Positions 33,844 through 44,223 of a stretch of 46,167 bases of DNA are shown piece after piece. The translations under genes and the position numbers were made by a program. The stretch is from positions 1-46,167 of the forward strand of contig BBXU01000433.1 of the NCBI GenBank assembly GCA_001598975.1, written 5' to 3'. Position 1 is the first letter of the stretch, and each line of letters begins with the position of its first letter. A model generated the notes under the pieces. That model had not been told where the DNA came from, ran no database searches, and saw only the letters and a program-made list of their open reading frames with translations. This DNA is from Parachlorella kessleri (Eukaryota > Chlorophyta > Trebouxiophyceae > Chlorellales > Chlorellaceae).

Positions 33844-36800
33844 ATGGACCAGGAAAACCAGTCGATCCTCCTCAACTCCCCCGGCCAGCACTGCACCCTT
33901 GTGCCGGCCCGCCCACCGGGCTCTGGCTGTCTGTCACACTTCAGCTTCCAGCAGCCAAGAGCACGGATAGACTGGCGAGCCCTGCACAGTGTTGATGTGG
34001 ACTGCCTGGTGAGGCGCTCAGTTGGTTTTGCTGTGGTGTACGCTCGCTCGAGGCTGCTTATGCCAGGCAGCAGCACCGAACCAGTTGTCCTGGCTGAAGA
34101 TAGGCAGGATCCACCGATCAGTGAACAGGTTGGCTCTGCCAGCGAGCGGCTTCCAGACTCACTCCAACATTTTAGCAGGAGACGGTTGCGCCCTGGCTTG
34201 ACGGCAATAGCCTTCTGGGTTCCCCGCATGGCTTGTAGGTGCGCGGGACGGACATTGATGCCCTTGAGAGGGTGTTGGACGTTGTAGCATTTGGTGATAT
34301 TGAGGCTGAAGATGCACGCAACCTTACGCCTCACAATTTCATCAAGCTATTTCGCATCGCCCAGCTGACCGTGGAGTACCTTCTGTTCGTTCAAGACCGG
34401 CTGGCAGGGGACAACTGTGCCATGAAGGTTAGCAATGCCTAGGAAGGAGGAAGGTCCCCGCTGCAAGACTGCTCTGTTGATGGCAGGGCTAGCTGCTCAG
34501 TGCAGCTAACTATGCAGCTACTTTTTGCAGCTGAGCAAAGCACAGAGGAGGTGTGACTACGGAAATAATGCCAGTACCCCTGCATCCAACCCTGGGGCCT
34601 CTGCATGCAGGGGGAGCTTGGCAAGCTGCGTAGCCAGGTTGCTGTGCTACAGCTGAAAGTAAAGGAGCAGCGGGAAGAAGTGGTTGCTGGCAGGAAGGAG
34701 CTCAAGCATGTCAAGCGGACTCTGCGCACAATTGAGGTGTGGGGTGCTACCTCAGGGCAAGCATTGGTGCTCCACTATTGCTGCCGGTGGTTCATGGTAG
34801 CTGGCGTAGTCCAGAACATTACCACCCTTATTCGCTGCAGGCTCTTGCCCTGGCTCAGCGCCAGCAGCCACAGCAAGCGGCGGCCCCTCCACAGCTCCAA
34901 CCCGAAGTACAAGTGATCGAGCGGGTGGTAGAGACTGTGGATGCAGCCACCCAGTACAAACTGGAGCGGATTGAAGCCGAGGCACGGCAGCTCATGCAGG
35001 AGCGTGAGGCCATGCAAAGGTATGCCATTCGGTCATCCGCTCAGCTGTGAAACTTTGCCAAGGATGCAGGCCATTCTTACCTTTGCCAAGGCCAGATGTC
35101 AACAACTTAAGGAAATCAAGCCACAACTCCTGTCACATCTTTGTGGCAGGCATTGGTCAATGTCAAGGGTGCATGCCTGCTGCGCAGGGAAATTCTTAGC
35201 TTGAAAGATGCCCTAGCAGCTGCTCTGGCAGGCACCGGAGGGCAGGCTGCTGCAAGCGAGGAAGCAGCTGCGCGAGCAGTGGAGGTGGCAAGGAGGCAAG
35301 CTTTTGCTGACCAAGCAATGGCACACAGTATAGCTGCCAGGTTGCTTGATGCATTGACTCTTTGAAATTGCAGCGGCTGGCTTGCAGGGACATCGTCAGT
35401 TGATGCACTATCAAGTTGCAGTGTTCCCTGCAGCCTCATTCCTCCAAGCACGCGTTCGGCTGTGAGTAAAAAGCTTCAGTTGCCTGAAGTGCAGAGAGGA
35501 GCGCGTACTGGCAGAAGCTCGGGTTCAAAAAGCTATCGAGCAGGAACGAAACGCACACCGCAGATCAAGGTATTGGGGCGTTTGAAGCACACAAATGACG
35601 GCTGGGCGTTCAGATGCCAAATCTTGCACCTGTCCACGCCTGCTCTGCTTGCCATTTGGCAGCATCTCACTTGCTGACCTGCAAACAGTGCTGGTATGCA
35701 TGCAGTGCCAAGCATGAAGCCAGGGCAGATGCTGAGGAGGTCCGAGCCCTCTCCGACAAGCTGGCAGAGTCCCTAAGGCGGCAGCGTGAGCTTGAGAAGC
35801 AGAAGGTGAGGCTTGCAGGGTCGTGGTGCTGTGGCTTGAATGGAAACAAGGGCATGTGTTATGTCAAGACATGGCACAGCTAGCCCTGCTGTTTATGAGG
35901 CTGTACTCTAGGCCAGGTCGCCATGACGTGGTAGCTCATATGAGGGGGTCCAGGCAGGTTTCAAGTGCTGCCAGTGAGTGCTAGCCCGCTTGCCAACAGG
36001 ACATGCTGGAGCTGGAGCTGGTACATGCGCTGGGCAGCCCCAAGCGAGCGATGCCACCCACTAGCCAAGTGCCCCAGTTGCGGGCAGACCTAGAGGCAGC
36101 CAAGGCAGAGATCAGGGGGCTGCAACGGAAGCTTCGAGAAGGCCAGGTGCCTACTCAGACCCTGAGCCCCTCTTGTGTCTTAGCTTGGAAGCATGTTTTC
36201 ACAGATGCACATCTGTGAGCCTGGCAGGGGGAAATCTCGCATGCTCCTACCTGCAAAGGCTGCAGAGCTCAGTGTCATTGCAGCTCCAGCGCTTAAGGTG
36301 GTTGCCACCTTCTTATACAGGGTCCGGGTGAACATCACAGCATGGACAGCCCCAGGAAGAGCTCTGCCAGCCGGCTGCATGCATCAGGCGTGGGGTCACT
36401 GCTGGAGGATGCTAGTGATGCTAGCGATGTGCGGGTGCAGGAGCTGCAGGCTGAGGTAAGCCTGCGTCTGATTGTGGGGCAAGAGGCAAAGTGAGATGAG
36501 GGAGCAAGGGCTTGCACCAACCGGGACTTCGACCTGCACTCACTAACAGCTCAGTCCCCACGGTGAAGGCATGCCTAATGGATAGCCTGCTTCCTGGGTG
36601 TTGTGCAGTTGGACTTGCTGAAGGCCAGGCTGACTGCTGCGCTATCAGCAGAGGCCGAGGCACAAAGGCGTTGCCTGGCTCTCCAGGAGGAGCTTGATCG
36701 TGCACATGATGAACTCCAGAATGGCAAACAGCAGGGACACGACAACCCAGACTGGCGCGCCTCGGAGATAGAGAGGCTGGACGGGGAGGTGGGGAACACA

Positions 36801-39656
36801 CCGCGCTGGATGTGCGCCTCGGATCTGTGATCTATATCCCGTCTTGGGCACCATCATGTAAGCTGGTTGCTGGCATCGCATGTGCAGGTTGCCAGGCTGA
36901 GGACTCAGAACAAGGAGCTAGGAGCGGCCAATGCGGCCCTTCGACGTGAAGGCAAGAAACATTACCCTGGCTCGCCGGTGGTGGAGCAGCGCAGCACATC
37001 TGCAAGCCCCAACCTTCCTCAATCCCCGGGACGCATAAAAGCGCAGCATGTCTCTTCTCAGAGGGATGCGCCGCTTGTGGTGGAGGCTAAGGGGAGTGGG
37101 CTGGGCTCCCCCATTGAGGTGCGTAACTGACAATGGTGGCAGGCAGAGCGACAGGAGAGGCGTAGGGATGAACTGACTGACAGGGCTAGATGCAATGCTC
37201 TGGGGCTTACCTTCGGTCTCATCGAGTAGGTTTCTCCCCGAGATTCACCAAGGGCAAGCGGAAATTGGATTTGTTCTGATCTCAGAGAGAAACCTACTAC
37301 ATGCCTCCCCGAGACAAGCAAAGGCCCTCGGAAGTTGCATTTGATCAAGCGGCTGATTGATGCTCTTGCATTATTTTGTGTACAGCGCAGAGGTAGTGAT
37401 ATGCATGCTCTCACGCGGCGACAACTAGGAATAGTCAAGGTCACAGCTAACACGAGCTTTGGGGTGCGACTGGCACGGAGGGCACATATATGGCTGCCCA
37501 TCTGCTCCAGGCGGGCCTTGTCTCGGAAGACGCTGAGCTGGATGAGGAGCGGCCAGCAGACGTCCAGAGCGAGCATAAGCAGCGACCGCAGCAGCGCTCG
37601 CCAAGACACAGCCCCTCAGTGAAGGTCTTGTATAAGGAGGACCGTTCCCAAGGCAGAATGTCGTCAAAGAGAAGTAGCAAAGCTCAGGCAGGCCATGCAT
37701 CATGGCAGGAGCACTTCGATGAAGACATGCAGTATACCCTTGCCGGCCATGAGCGCCCTGGCGTCGTCAGCAGGCTTCCCCACTCGCTGAACAGCATGCG
37801 CAGCATGCGCCGTGAGCTGCTGGTGAGCACCTCAGCGTGTAGCTGGTGGGAATATTGTTTTTTCTTTACACGCTCAGTGATAACGCCTGGTGAGGCTCCA
37901 AATCACAGGATGGCACAACAGCATAACTAACTGCGTGAGGTCACTCCCACCATCTACAGCTCGTCCGCTCGGGTCAGGTGTAACTGGGGCGGGCCTCAAG
38001 GTTTGCATTTTGGTTTGAGCTGCAGGGTGAGCTGAATGTAGAAGTGCAGAGGGAGCTGGCCACTTATGGTGTCAGCGCCAAGGCCCAGGGCATGACTGAT
38101 GCACAATTCCGGGCAGCCATGGAGGAGCTGGAGGCACGCAGGGACGAGGCGCGGGCAGGCATGAGCGCCCAGGACCGCCAGCGCATGGAGTACATGCGGG
38201 AGACGGTTAGCACGCATGTGGCCAAGGTAGGCTGAGCAGCGGCTGCTTGCAGCTGTTGAGCGCCATCCTTACATGTTTAGGAAATGGGTAGACAAAAACC
38301 TGGCCAGGGCCCCAACCTGCACCCTCCTGTACATGTTTGGGTTATTAGCATGGGTGGCAGGTAGTGCAAACAGGGAGTGAGAGATGAGTTGGACTGACAG
38401 CGCTGGTTGCAGAATGAAAGCTTATAGAGAGCTGCCCCTTTGTCATAGGGAAAGCCGCTCTAAAGGTGGTAAATCGTAATGGTTCAGATGTGGATTGAGC
38501 TAGCCACACTGTGCGGCGCAGGTGGCTCGCCGTGTGGCTAGCTCAGAACGTGGCTGGATGGAAGACGCGGACGACCAGCTGGTGCTGTCAGTCCCCAAGA
38601 CTCTCAAACCCATACGTAAGTTCTTTGCTCCTGTTGGCGCCTGCATGGGTGCGCAGATGGGTGGCACACGCGAGGGCCTGACAGCAGAGGAGCAGATTTC
38701 CCAGACACGACCGTGGCAGGCATATTATAAACATTGTGAGCTAGCTTGACATGCAGGGACAAGGAGTGACGACAGCGAGAGGCCCTTATCTCCCACAGCA
38801 CCATCGCGGCTAAGGAATCTGCAGGTAAGGAATGCCAGTAAGCTCTTATGGTGGGTGTTGGGAGTTTTGCGTTCCATTCTGTAACAGTTCTTTTTCTCGT
38901 CTGCAGATTCCTGAGTCAGCGGGGGGACCTGGTGGGGAAGCCTTCTACTCCCCACTGCGCAGCGGTGCAAGCCAGCTGTCCTTTAAATCCGACTCGCTCC
39001 CGGGCAGCCCTCAGCCGCCAAGCCCCCCCCGCTCCACCTCAGGACCTCTTATGCATGATGAAGATGGCACGCCTCGCTCTCCATGGGCCATCACCCATGA
39101 CAAGGTCTTCAACACTTTGGACGTGGGTGATAGCGAATCGCCCCTCAGACAAGGTGCCCGCCAGTCCCCACTCTTAAGTGGGTCGCCAGGCCGCAGCCAA
39201 ATGAAGCCTGGGCTAACTACTAGAAGCCCTGGTGGCAGGAGCCCAGCAGCAGCACAAATGCAGAGACTGCCAAGGAGGGTTTCTCAAGCAAGGGCGGCTG
39301 GCGCCACCGAGATAGAAGAGGGTGGCCTGGGCCAGTCTGGCAGATCCTACAGCCAGCAGGGCTCTCCAGCCCGCAGGCGCCTGGAGGTGGGGGCGCCTTC
39401 TTCGCCTGGGACAGCCCACCGTTACCCGCCCGGGGCTGACGCTGACAGCCCACTTCTGTCACCCAGCAGGCAGAGGCAACAGCAGCGGCAGCCACGCAGC
39501 CCATCCCGGCCAGTGACCCGGAGTGGTAGGGCTGATGATGCAAGGGACCACAGCACCGATGCTGCTGAGCTGGTGAGGCCGGTAGCCTCAGTTACTGCAG
39601 CGAGGATGAGGAGCAATGTACAAACCCTGCGGGCGTCGCTGAAGAAACTTGAGTAG
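33844..39656 (+). CDS. DZIP1: DZIP1-like coiled-coil protein (basal body / ciliary family)
   Basis: Seventeen exons: 33844-34008, 34239-34427, 34518-34550, 34611-34736, 34841-35019, 35188-35340, 35495-35569, 35706-35805, 36000-36146, 36321-36455, 36609-36788, 36888-37118, 37511-37822, 38026-38226, 38522-38615, 38799-38824, 38907-39656; about 1031 aa. Residues about 28-118 match the Dzip1-like N-terminal domain: FSFQQPRARIDWRALHSVDV, RGTDIDALERVLDVVAFGDI, FIKLFRIAQLTVEYLLFVQD. Coiled coil follows with breaks to about residue 500, then Ser/Pro/Arg-rich disordered sequence. In animals DZIP1 sits at the basal body, links to Rab8 and supports transition-zone assembly and Hedgehog signalling. The single C2H2 finger that follows this domain in animal DZIP1 is not found in any exon or nearby frame. 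Exon 3 has two possible acceptors; only the one used keeps phase. Two introns hold repeat copies. Family call rests on the N-terminal domain. Confidence 0.75.
37133..37242 (-). repeat. dispersed repeat family, copy 5 with head (DZIP1-like intron)
   Basis: The reverse strand reads ctcggggagaaacctactcg (head), then ccagagcattgcatctagcc, ctgtcagtcagttcatccct and gtcgctctgcctgccacc. Head and body are in the same order as copies 2 and 10. It lies in the intron between exons at 37118 and 37511. Confidence 0.65.
37225..37298. repeat. inverted repeat joining two repeat heads
   Basis: Arms 37225-37242 (agtaggtttctccccgag) and 37281-37298 (ctcagagagaaacctact) pair at 16 of 18 positions around a 38-bp loop. 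The second arm is the head of the dispersed repeat in plus orientation, facing the head of copy 5. Confidence 0.7.
38341..38415 (-). repeat. dispersed repeat family, copy 6 (DZIP1-like intron)
   Basis: The plus strand reads gggtggcaggtagtgcaaac, agggagtgagagatgagttg and gactgacagcgctggttgca, the reverse of the family body. It is very close to copy 3. It lies in the intron 38227-38521. Confidence 0.65.
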
Positions 39657-40030
39657 CGCAACTTGGGTGTCCGACCAATATTTGCCAAGCTGATGAGTGT
39701 CAAACTGACAATCCATATTTTCACTTGGGTCTGAGGGTGGAGATATGATTACTCCTCTAATGGAGGCCCATGCTTCACCCACCATTTGGCTGCACCAGTT
39801 GTCAACATCATTGATATCAGGGCGGACAATGTCAAATGCTCAGTTAGAGACATAGGGTAAAACCCAAGTCACCCATCAGGCAAGAGAAAGACACCAAGGA
39901 TACTGAGTCAATGTGACATTAAACCTGCTTCCCAACTTACTCTGCGCTGTCTGCTGGTCTATATCAGGAAAGCATACACCACGCTGAGTGCCACCTCATT
40001 CTGCCACTCACTGCCCTCTGTCTAAGTAAT

Positions 40031-40105
40031 ACCTCAATCCCTGTCAGAACAGTTCGTCTCTCACTCTCTGTTCGCACTGCCTGCCGCCCTTACTAATACC
40101 TTAAT
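40031..40105 (+). repeat. dispersed repeat family, copy 7
   Basis: tcaatccctgtcagaacagt, tcgtctctcactctctgttc, gcactgcctgccgcccttac. Close to the consensus body and first of three tandem copies. Confidence 0.65.
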
Positions 40106-40159
40106 CCCACCAGCTCAACTGCTGCACGAAGGGCTTGGCTAATAACACCATGCCCTGCA

Positions 40160-40235
40160 TAAACCCCTGTCAGCCCAGTATACCAGTACCCCCTCTCTGA
40201 TGGCATTACCTGCCACCCTGAATTAATAACACCAT
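40160..40235 (+). repeat. dispersed repeat family, copy 8
   Basis: cccctgtcagcccagtatac, ctctctgatggcattacctg, ccaccctgaattaataacac. Diverged in the middle; second in the local array, offset about 126 bp from copy 7. Confidence 0.55.
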
Positions 40236-40310
40236 GCCCTGTTAGTCCAATTCAGCCCTACCTGCTCTCAGTCGCACTGCCTGCCACCTAGACCCAATAA
40301 CACTGTCGTT
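40236..40310 (+). repeat. dispersed repeat family, copy 9
   Basis: ccctgttagtccaattcagc, cctgctctcagtcgcactgc, ctgccacctagacccaataa. Third in the array, offset about 72 bp from copy 8. Confidence 0.55.
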
Positions 40311-40355
40311 TAAAGTCAAAACCCCAGTAGGCTGCACCCACACAATGCCACCCCC

Positions 40356-43300
40356 CTACAGAGTGTGGAGTGTCAGGTGGCCCTCCTTCACGATCTCGTC
40401 AAGATCTAGCTCCTCTGCCTCTCCTGTCATATACATGATGTGGGCTTTCCGATTGGCCAGATCCACCGTGTGGATCTCCACTAGATACCTGCACAGCAGT
40501 TGCACGGGATGCAAGCAGATTTAATGGTAGTGCATCTCACAGGCGAAGGCACCCACGATGAAAGAGCCACAAAGTGCCCAGGCATGCATAACATCGGCAC
40601 GATAGCATCTGGCCTTAGCTTGTTGCGGGGAGAGACCTACTGGCTCAGACCTCAGGCAAGACACAGAGCACAACTGCATAGACCCCTATCAGCCCAATAA
40701 ATGTACCTCCTCACTGATCGCATAACCTGCCACCCTAAATGAGTAGCATTTTGCCCGTAGCTGTCACAGGCATCAAGCGCCGGCTGGTACATGCAGAGGA
40801 GCAAGCCCCCACTCACCAGAGGTTGTCATCTGGCCAGAACAGCTCGCCCCGCTTCCCAATAAGATTTGGGCTGATGTCTTGATATGTCAATAGCCGCCCA
40901 GCCACCTACATGTATTGAGGAACCCCACCTCTTGGCCATGCCGCCTGCAGCCCCCTAACTCGCAGCATTCCGCTGATGCCAAGCAGTCTCACTGATGATA
41001 CAAACCAGCCAGGACATGGAGCTCGTCAACAAGGAGCCACACGGACCAGAAGCATAGGAGCCATGCTTCCGCACGATGCGTGTGCACCACCCCCACAAGC
41101 ACACCTGTGGGTTCTCTGCAGCATGCTTGAGCCCGTTCCCCAGCGGCTGTGGGAAGGGCGCAAGCGTCTGCATGGGCACGGGTGCCATGGGGGCAGCAGC
41201 CGGCACAGCAGGAGGCAAGCCCCCCAGCTGCATAGGTATGGGTGCTGGCCCAGGTGCTGCAGCTGCTGCCAGTGCGGCAGCTGCCCGCCCGTCATCAGCC
41301 ACCTCTTCATCCTGCAGTCAGCGGAGGTGCACAATACAGAAGGAAATTGGAGGCTTACTTGATGTTGTACAGCTCTGCTTGGATTGTAGGTGTTCAAGGT
41401 GCCAAAGCCACAATGCCGGGCAAGGCTGGCCGGGGCCTTTTTAGGTAAGCTGGCAGGTTTTTTTTTGTGAGAATGTCAAATCAATGGGAAAGGACTGCCG
41501 CTTGACATCCAAGCCTGAAATATATAGTGGAGGCCCTCCTGCCCAGACCACATACATTCCTTCATACTCTTGCACTGTGGCCCGCACCTGCTCCAAGGCT
41601 GCCACGGCTGCGGCAGTAGCATGGACCGCTGCCTGCGCTGCCCTGCGTCGCCCAGTGGCATAGCCATCGCCAAGGTGCAAGCCCTGCTGCTGCGAGATGG
41701 ATGGGGCCGGCGTGTGAGCCTTCTCCAAGTGCACCTTGCGCGCTGCAGCAGGCACCACCCAGCCCAAGCATAAGTTGACAATGTGGAGGAATCAGACTGC
41801 CTGACACCACGAGACTCAACCTAGGAGTACCAACATGAGAGCTTCTGTATTAGCACAGCTCCGCTCGCCCCCATGTTCAACACTGCTAGGAGGGACGGTC
41901 CCAGCAAGTCACAATCCCAACCCCGGTTTTCTTCTGCAGCGATCAGCCCTCTCCAGCAGCAATTGCCTGCCAGCGGCCACACAGCCCACCACCGCCCCCA
42001 GCGCCATACTTACGAGGTGGCTTGACTTCCAGCTGCGAGGTTTCCAAGACATCAAAGGAGTCAAAGCGCGCTGCCCCGCCGCGCTTGATGCCCGAGTCCT
42101 CGACACCCATGAAGCTATCCCCCAGTGGGTCCAGACCCTTCGCCTGCAGTGTAAGTCATGCCAGCATATCCATTACGTCACAATCCTTCACCAGGAACCT
42201 GCTGGCATGCTTCACGGGGTATAGGCTGTGACTGGAAGGAAATGCAGGCGTGTCAGCCGGCAGCAGTTAAGCCATGTTCAGCTGTTTCAAGGCAATCGAT
42301 GGCGCCCCAGGGCTCATGCAGGCCCTCCCTGCGAAGTGCCACCTTCCACTGGCTACCCAGGACCCTGGCTGGCGCCCTACACCTCGTCCCATGCCGCCAA
42401 GACTGCTCCGCTAAATCCTTCCAGTACAGTCGCTACGTAACACTGCCGAGTGCCAGCTGAGCCCTCCCTCCATCACCCTACCAACGAACCTGCAGCTCCT
42501 GCGAGAAATCAGCAATGTCCTTATTCAGCTGGTTGTAGTGCGCTTCTAGCAGGTCATATCCCTGCACTGCCAGCTGCACCTTCTCCTCGCTGAACTGAAT
42601 GAGCAGCCGCTGGTCGGCATCGATGCGCTGACGCAGCTCCGCCACCTGAGACAGTAAGAGCAGACGAGCAGTGAGCGGCTGCTGCAGAAATGGCACTCGT
42701 GTGGGGGCAGGAGGATAGCTCGCTCTGCGCTTGCACTCTAAGGACCTACTGGCCCAGAGCTCACACAAGCCCACAGCGTCCCCTGCATCCAGCCATGGCA
42801 GCGCACGGCTGCTTATCCTTCATTCAACCACCTGCCGCAGCTGACACATGCATGAGCCGGTGAGCTTTGGGGCAACTATGCATTACAACCTACTCCGCCA
42901 GTCTTTCTCAAGTAGAAGGTGCGCCCGCCAAAGGCAAGAAGATGGCAGAAAATGCCCCAGAACAAGCAGGCAGCAATCGGCCACTCCCACCTCATCGGGG
43001 CCGCTTTTCCGGTTATTCCCATTGGCCGGGAGCTTCATCACAGCTTCCACATTCTCTTGGATCTGAGCTGCAAGGTCTGCACCAAAGGACGCCACACTAT
43101 GTGGCCCTGATGATGCCAAGGCACGTCTCTTCCACCTAAGCAAGTCGAGGCAACTCAAGGGGGGCATGGACCCAAGTCGGTTGAAAGCGGTGGCACACGA
43201 GGGCACCCCTACCCTCCGAGCGCTCATCCAAGTCTTTAATAGTGTTGAGTATACGCTGCAGCTCTGGTGGTAAATACTGGGTGCCTGCGCACCAAACCAG

Positions 43301-43415
43301 GGGAGGCCTATTGTGAGAAATCTGCAAAACTGTGCGTCTGCTATCCGGGGAAATGGTGCCTTAAGTCTGACTCACCCTCCACAAACTTCTCTAGGTAGAT
43401 GATAGTATCGCCCAT
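40356..43415 (-). CDS. ING: ING-domain chromatin protein with C-terminal Tudor-like module, no PHD finger
   Basis: Ten exons on the minus strand: 43415-43376, 43284-43213, 43076-42991, 42645-42490, 42143-42014, 41742-41556, 41449-41359, 41311-41105, 40905-40817, 40488-40356; about 396 aa. The N-terminal ING domain is clear: MGDTIIYLEKFVEG, TQYLPPELQRILNTIKDLDE, then the helix QFSEEKVQLAVQGYDLLEAH and DIADFSQELQ. ING proteins are subunits of histone acetyltransferase or deacetylase complexes. Canonical ones end in a PHD finger that reads H3K4me3. Here the last two exons instead encode a Tudor-like fold: IGKRGELFWPDDNLWYLVEI, then AHIMYMTGEAEELDLDEIVK and the end EGHLTLHTL, similar to the MSH6/ATX-type Tudor. 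No Cys4-His-Cys3 pattern exists in any exon. The middle is Ala/Pro-rich and disordered. Splice phases close throughout. The gene is divergent from eL32. Confidence 0.82.
40622..40750 (+). repeat. dispersed repeat family, copy 10 with head (ING intron)
   Basis: The head is ttgcggggagagacctactg, then caagacacagagcacaactg; the body is cagcccaataaatgtacctc and ataacctgccaccctaaatg. It lies in the last ING intron (40489-40816). It has the same head-body order as copy 2. Confidence 0.65.
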
Positions 43416-44223
43416 AGCAACCCAAGGAGCGCTTTGGCTGAGGCGTGGGGCACACACAGGCAGCCTGCTATTTCAGGGCCAATACCTATCGTTGCCTGCA
43501 TATTTGTGGAACCAGGCTTGCTCTACAGTGGTTAGGTAAGTGGGGTTGCTGAGCACATGGAGCCAGTGCACAGGTAACCCACCAAACCGTGGCACAGCAA
43601 TCCAGTGAGAGATGACTTGCCTAGGCGCAATCAATAGCTGCTCTTAAGAACAATGTAGAGGGCTGGTGGCAGAATTGCCTGGCGCCTGATGGTTATAGAT
43701 GCATAAGAAACAGTGATTTCGCAAGTACGGACCGATCACAGGCTTATGGGACCGCAGCACGGTTGTAAGCGTCTACAACTGCTTAGCAGCGTGTTGCTTG
43801 CAGACGAAATTACCAAGGACACCAAGTTCAGCACAGGCAGTCGGACAGCAGACCCTTTGACAAGTTGTGCAGGCAAAGGTGCACCATTACATATAATGAT
43901 TCTAACGCTAAAACGCGATGCACGGCAACACTGATGTGGGAACTCTATTTTTTGTCTTCATGCGTACTGTGGTTTAGGGTCAGGGGCCGTCCCCAGTAAA
44001 TGGCACTCTACACCAGCTCTTTCTCTTCCGACCCTCTTTTCGTAGAACAGAGGTCAGTGAAGTCTGGTTTTGCTGCGATTGCCGCCAGCAGCCTTCTTGA
44101 GCATGCAGCTGTGTCTACGGATTTAGCAAGGCGCACTTTGCAGCACCTGCAAAGACCCGTACGCAAACAACATAGTACTTGGCAGTCCAAGCAGCTTCAT
44201 TACGCCCTGCAGGGTCTTTCACC
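43416..44223. promoter_or_regulatory. divergent promoter region ING / eL32
   Basis: 808 bp without a recognisable gene. A TATA-like atataatgat lies at 43891-43900 and a long pyrimidine tract (ctctttctcttccgaccctc) starts at 44017, both in the orientation for eL32; pyrimidine tracts near the start site are common in ribosomal-protein genes. Open frames here show no family features. Confidence 0.45.

Larger units (their letters stand above)
39657..40355. other. convergent spacer DZIP1-like / ING with a degenerate repeat array
   Basis: About 700 bp with no gene. From about 39950 to 40310 it is filled with related segments: two or three recognisable bodies of the dispersed repeat (listed separately) plus a more decayed one at about 39950-40025 (ctgccactcactgccctctg). 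The phrase taataacaccatgccct occurs twice (near 40140 and 40225). No TGTAA signal is visible for either gene. Confidence 0.6.

Noticed and set aside
41026..41397. 123-codon frame in a second reading frame over ING exon 8
   Set aside because: The alternative frame (MKRWLMTGGQLPHWQQL...) would need a different phase; joining exon 7 at 41359 to 41311 in phase gives the acidic DEEVADDG sequence instead.
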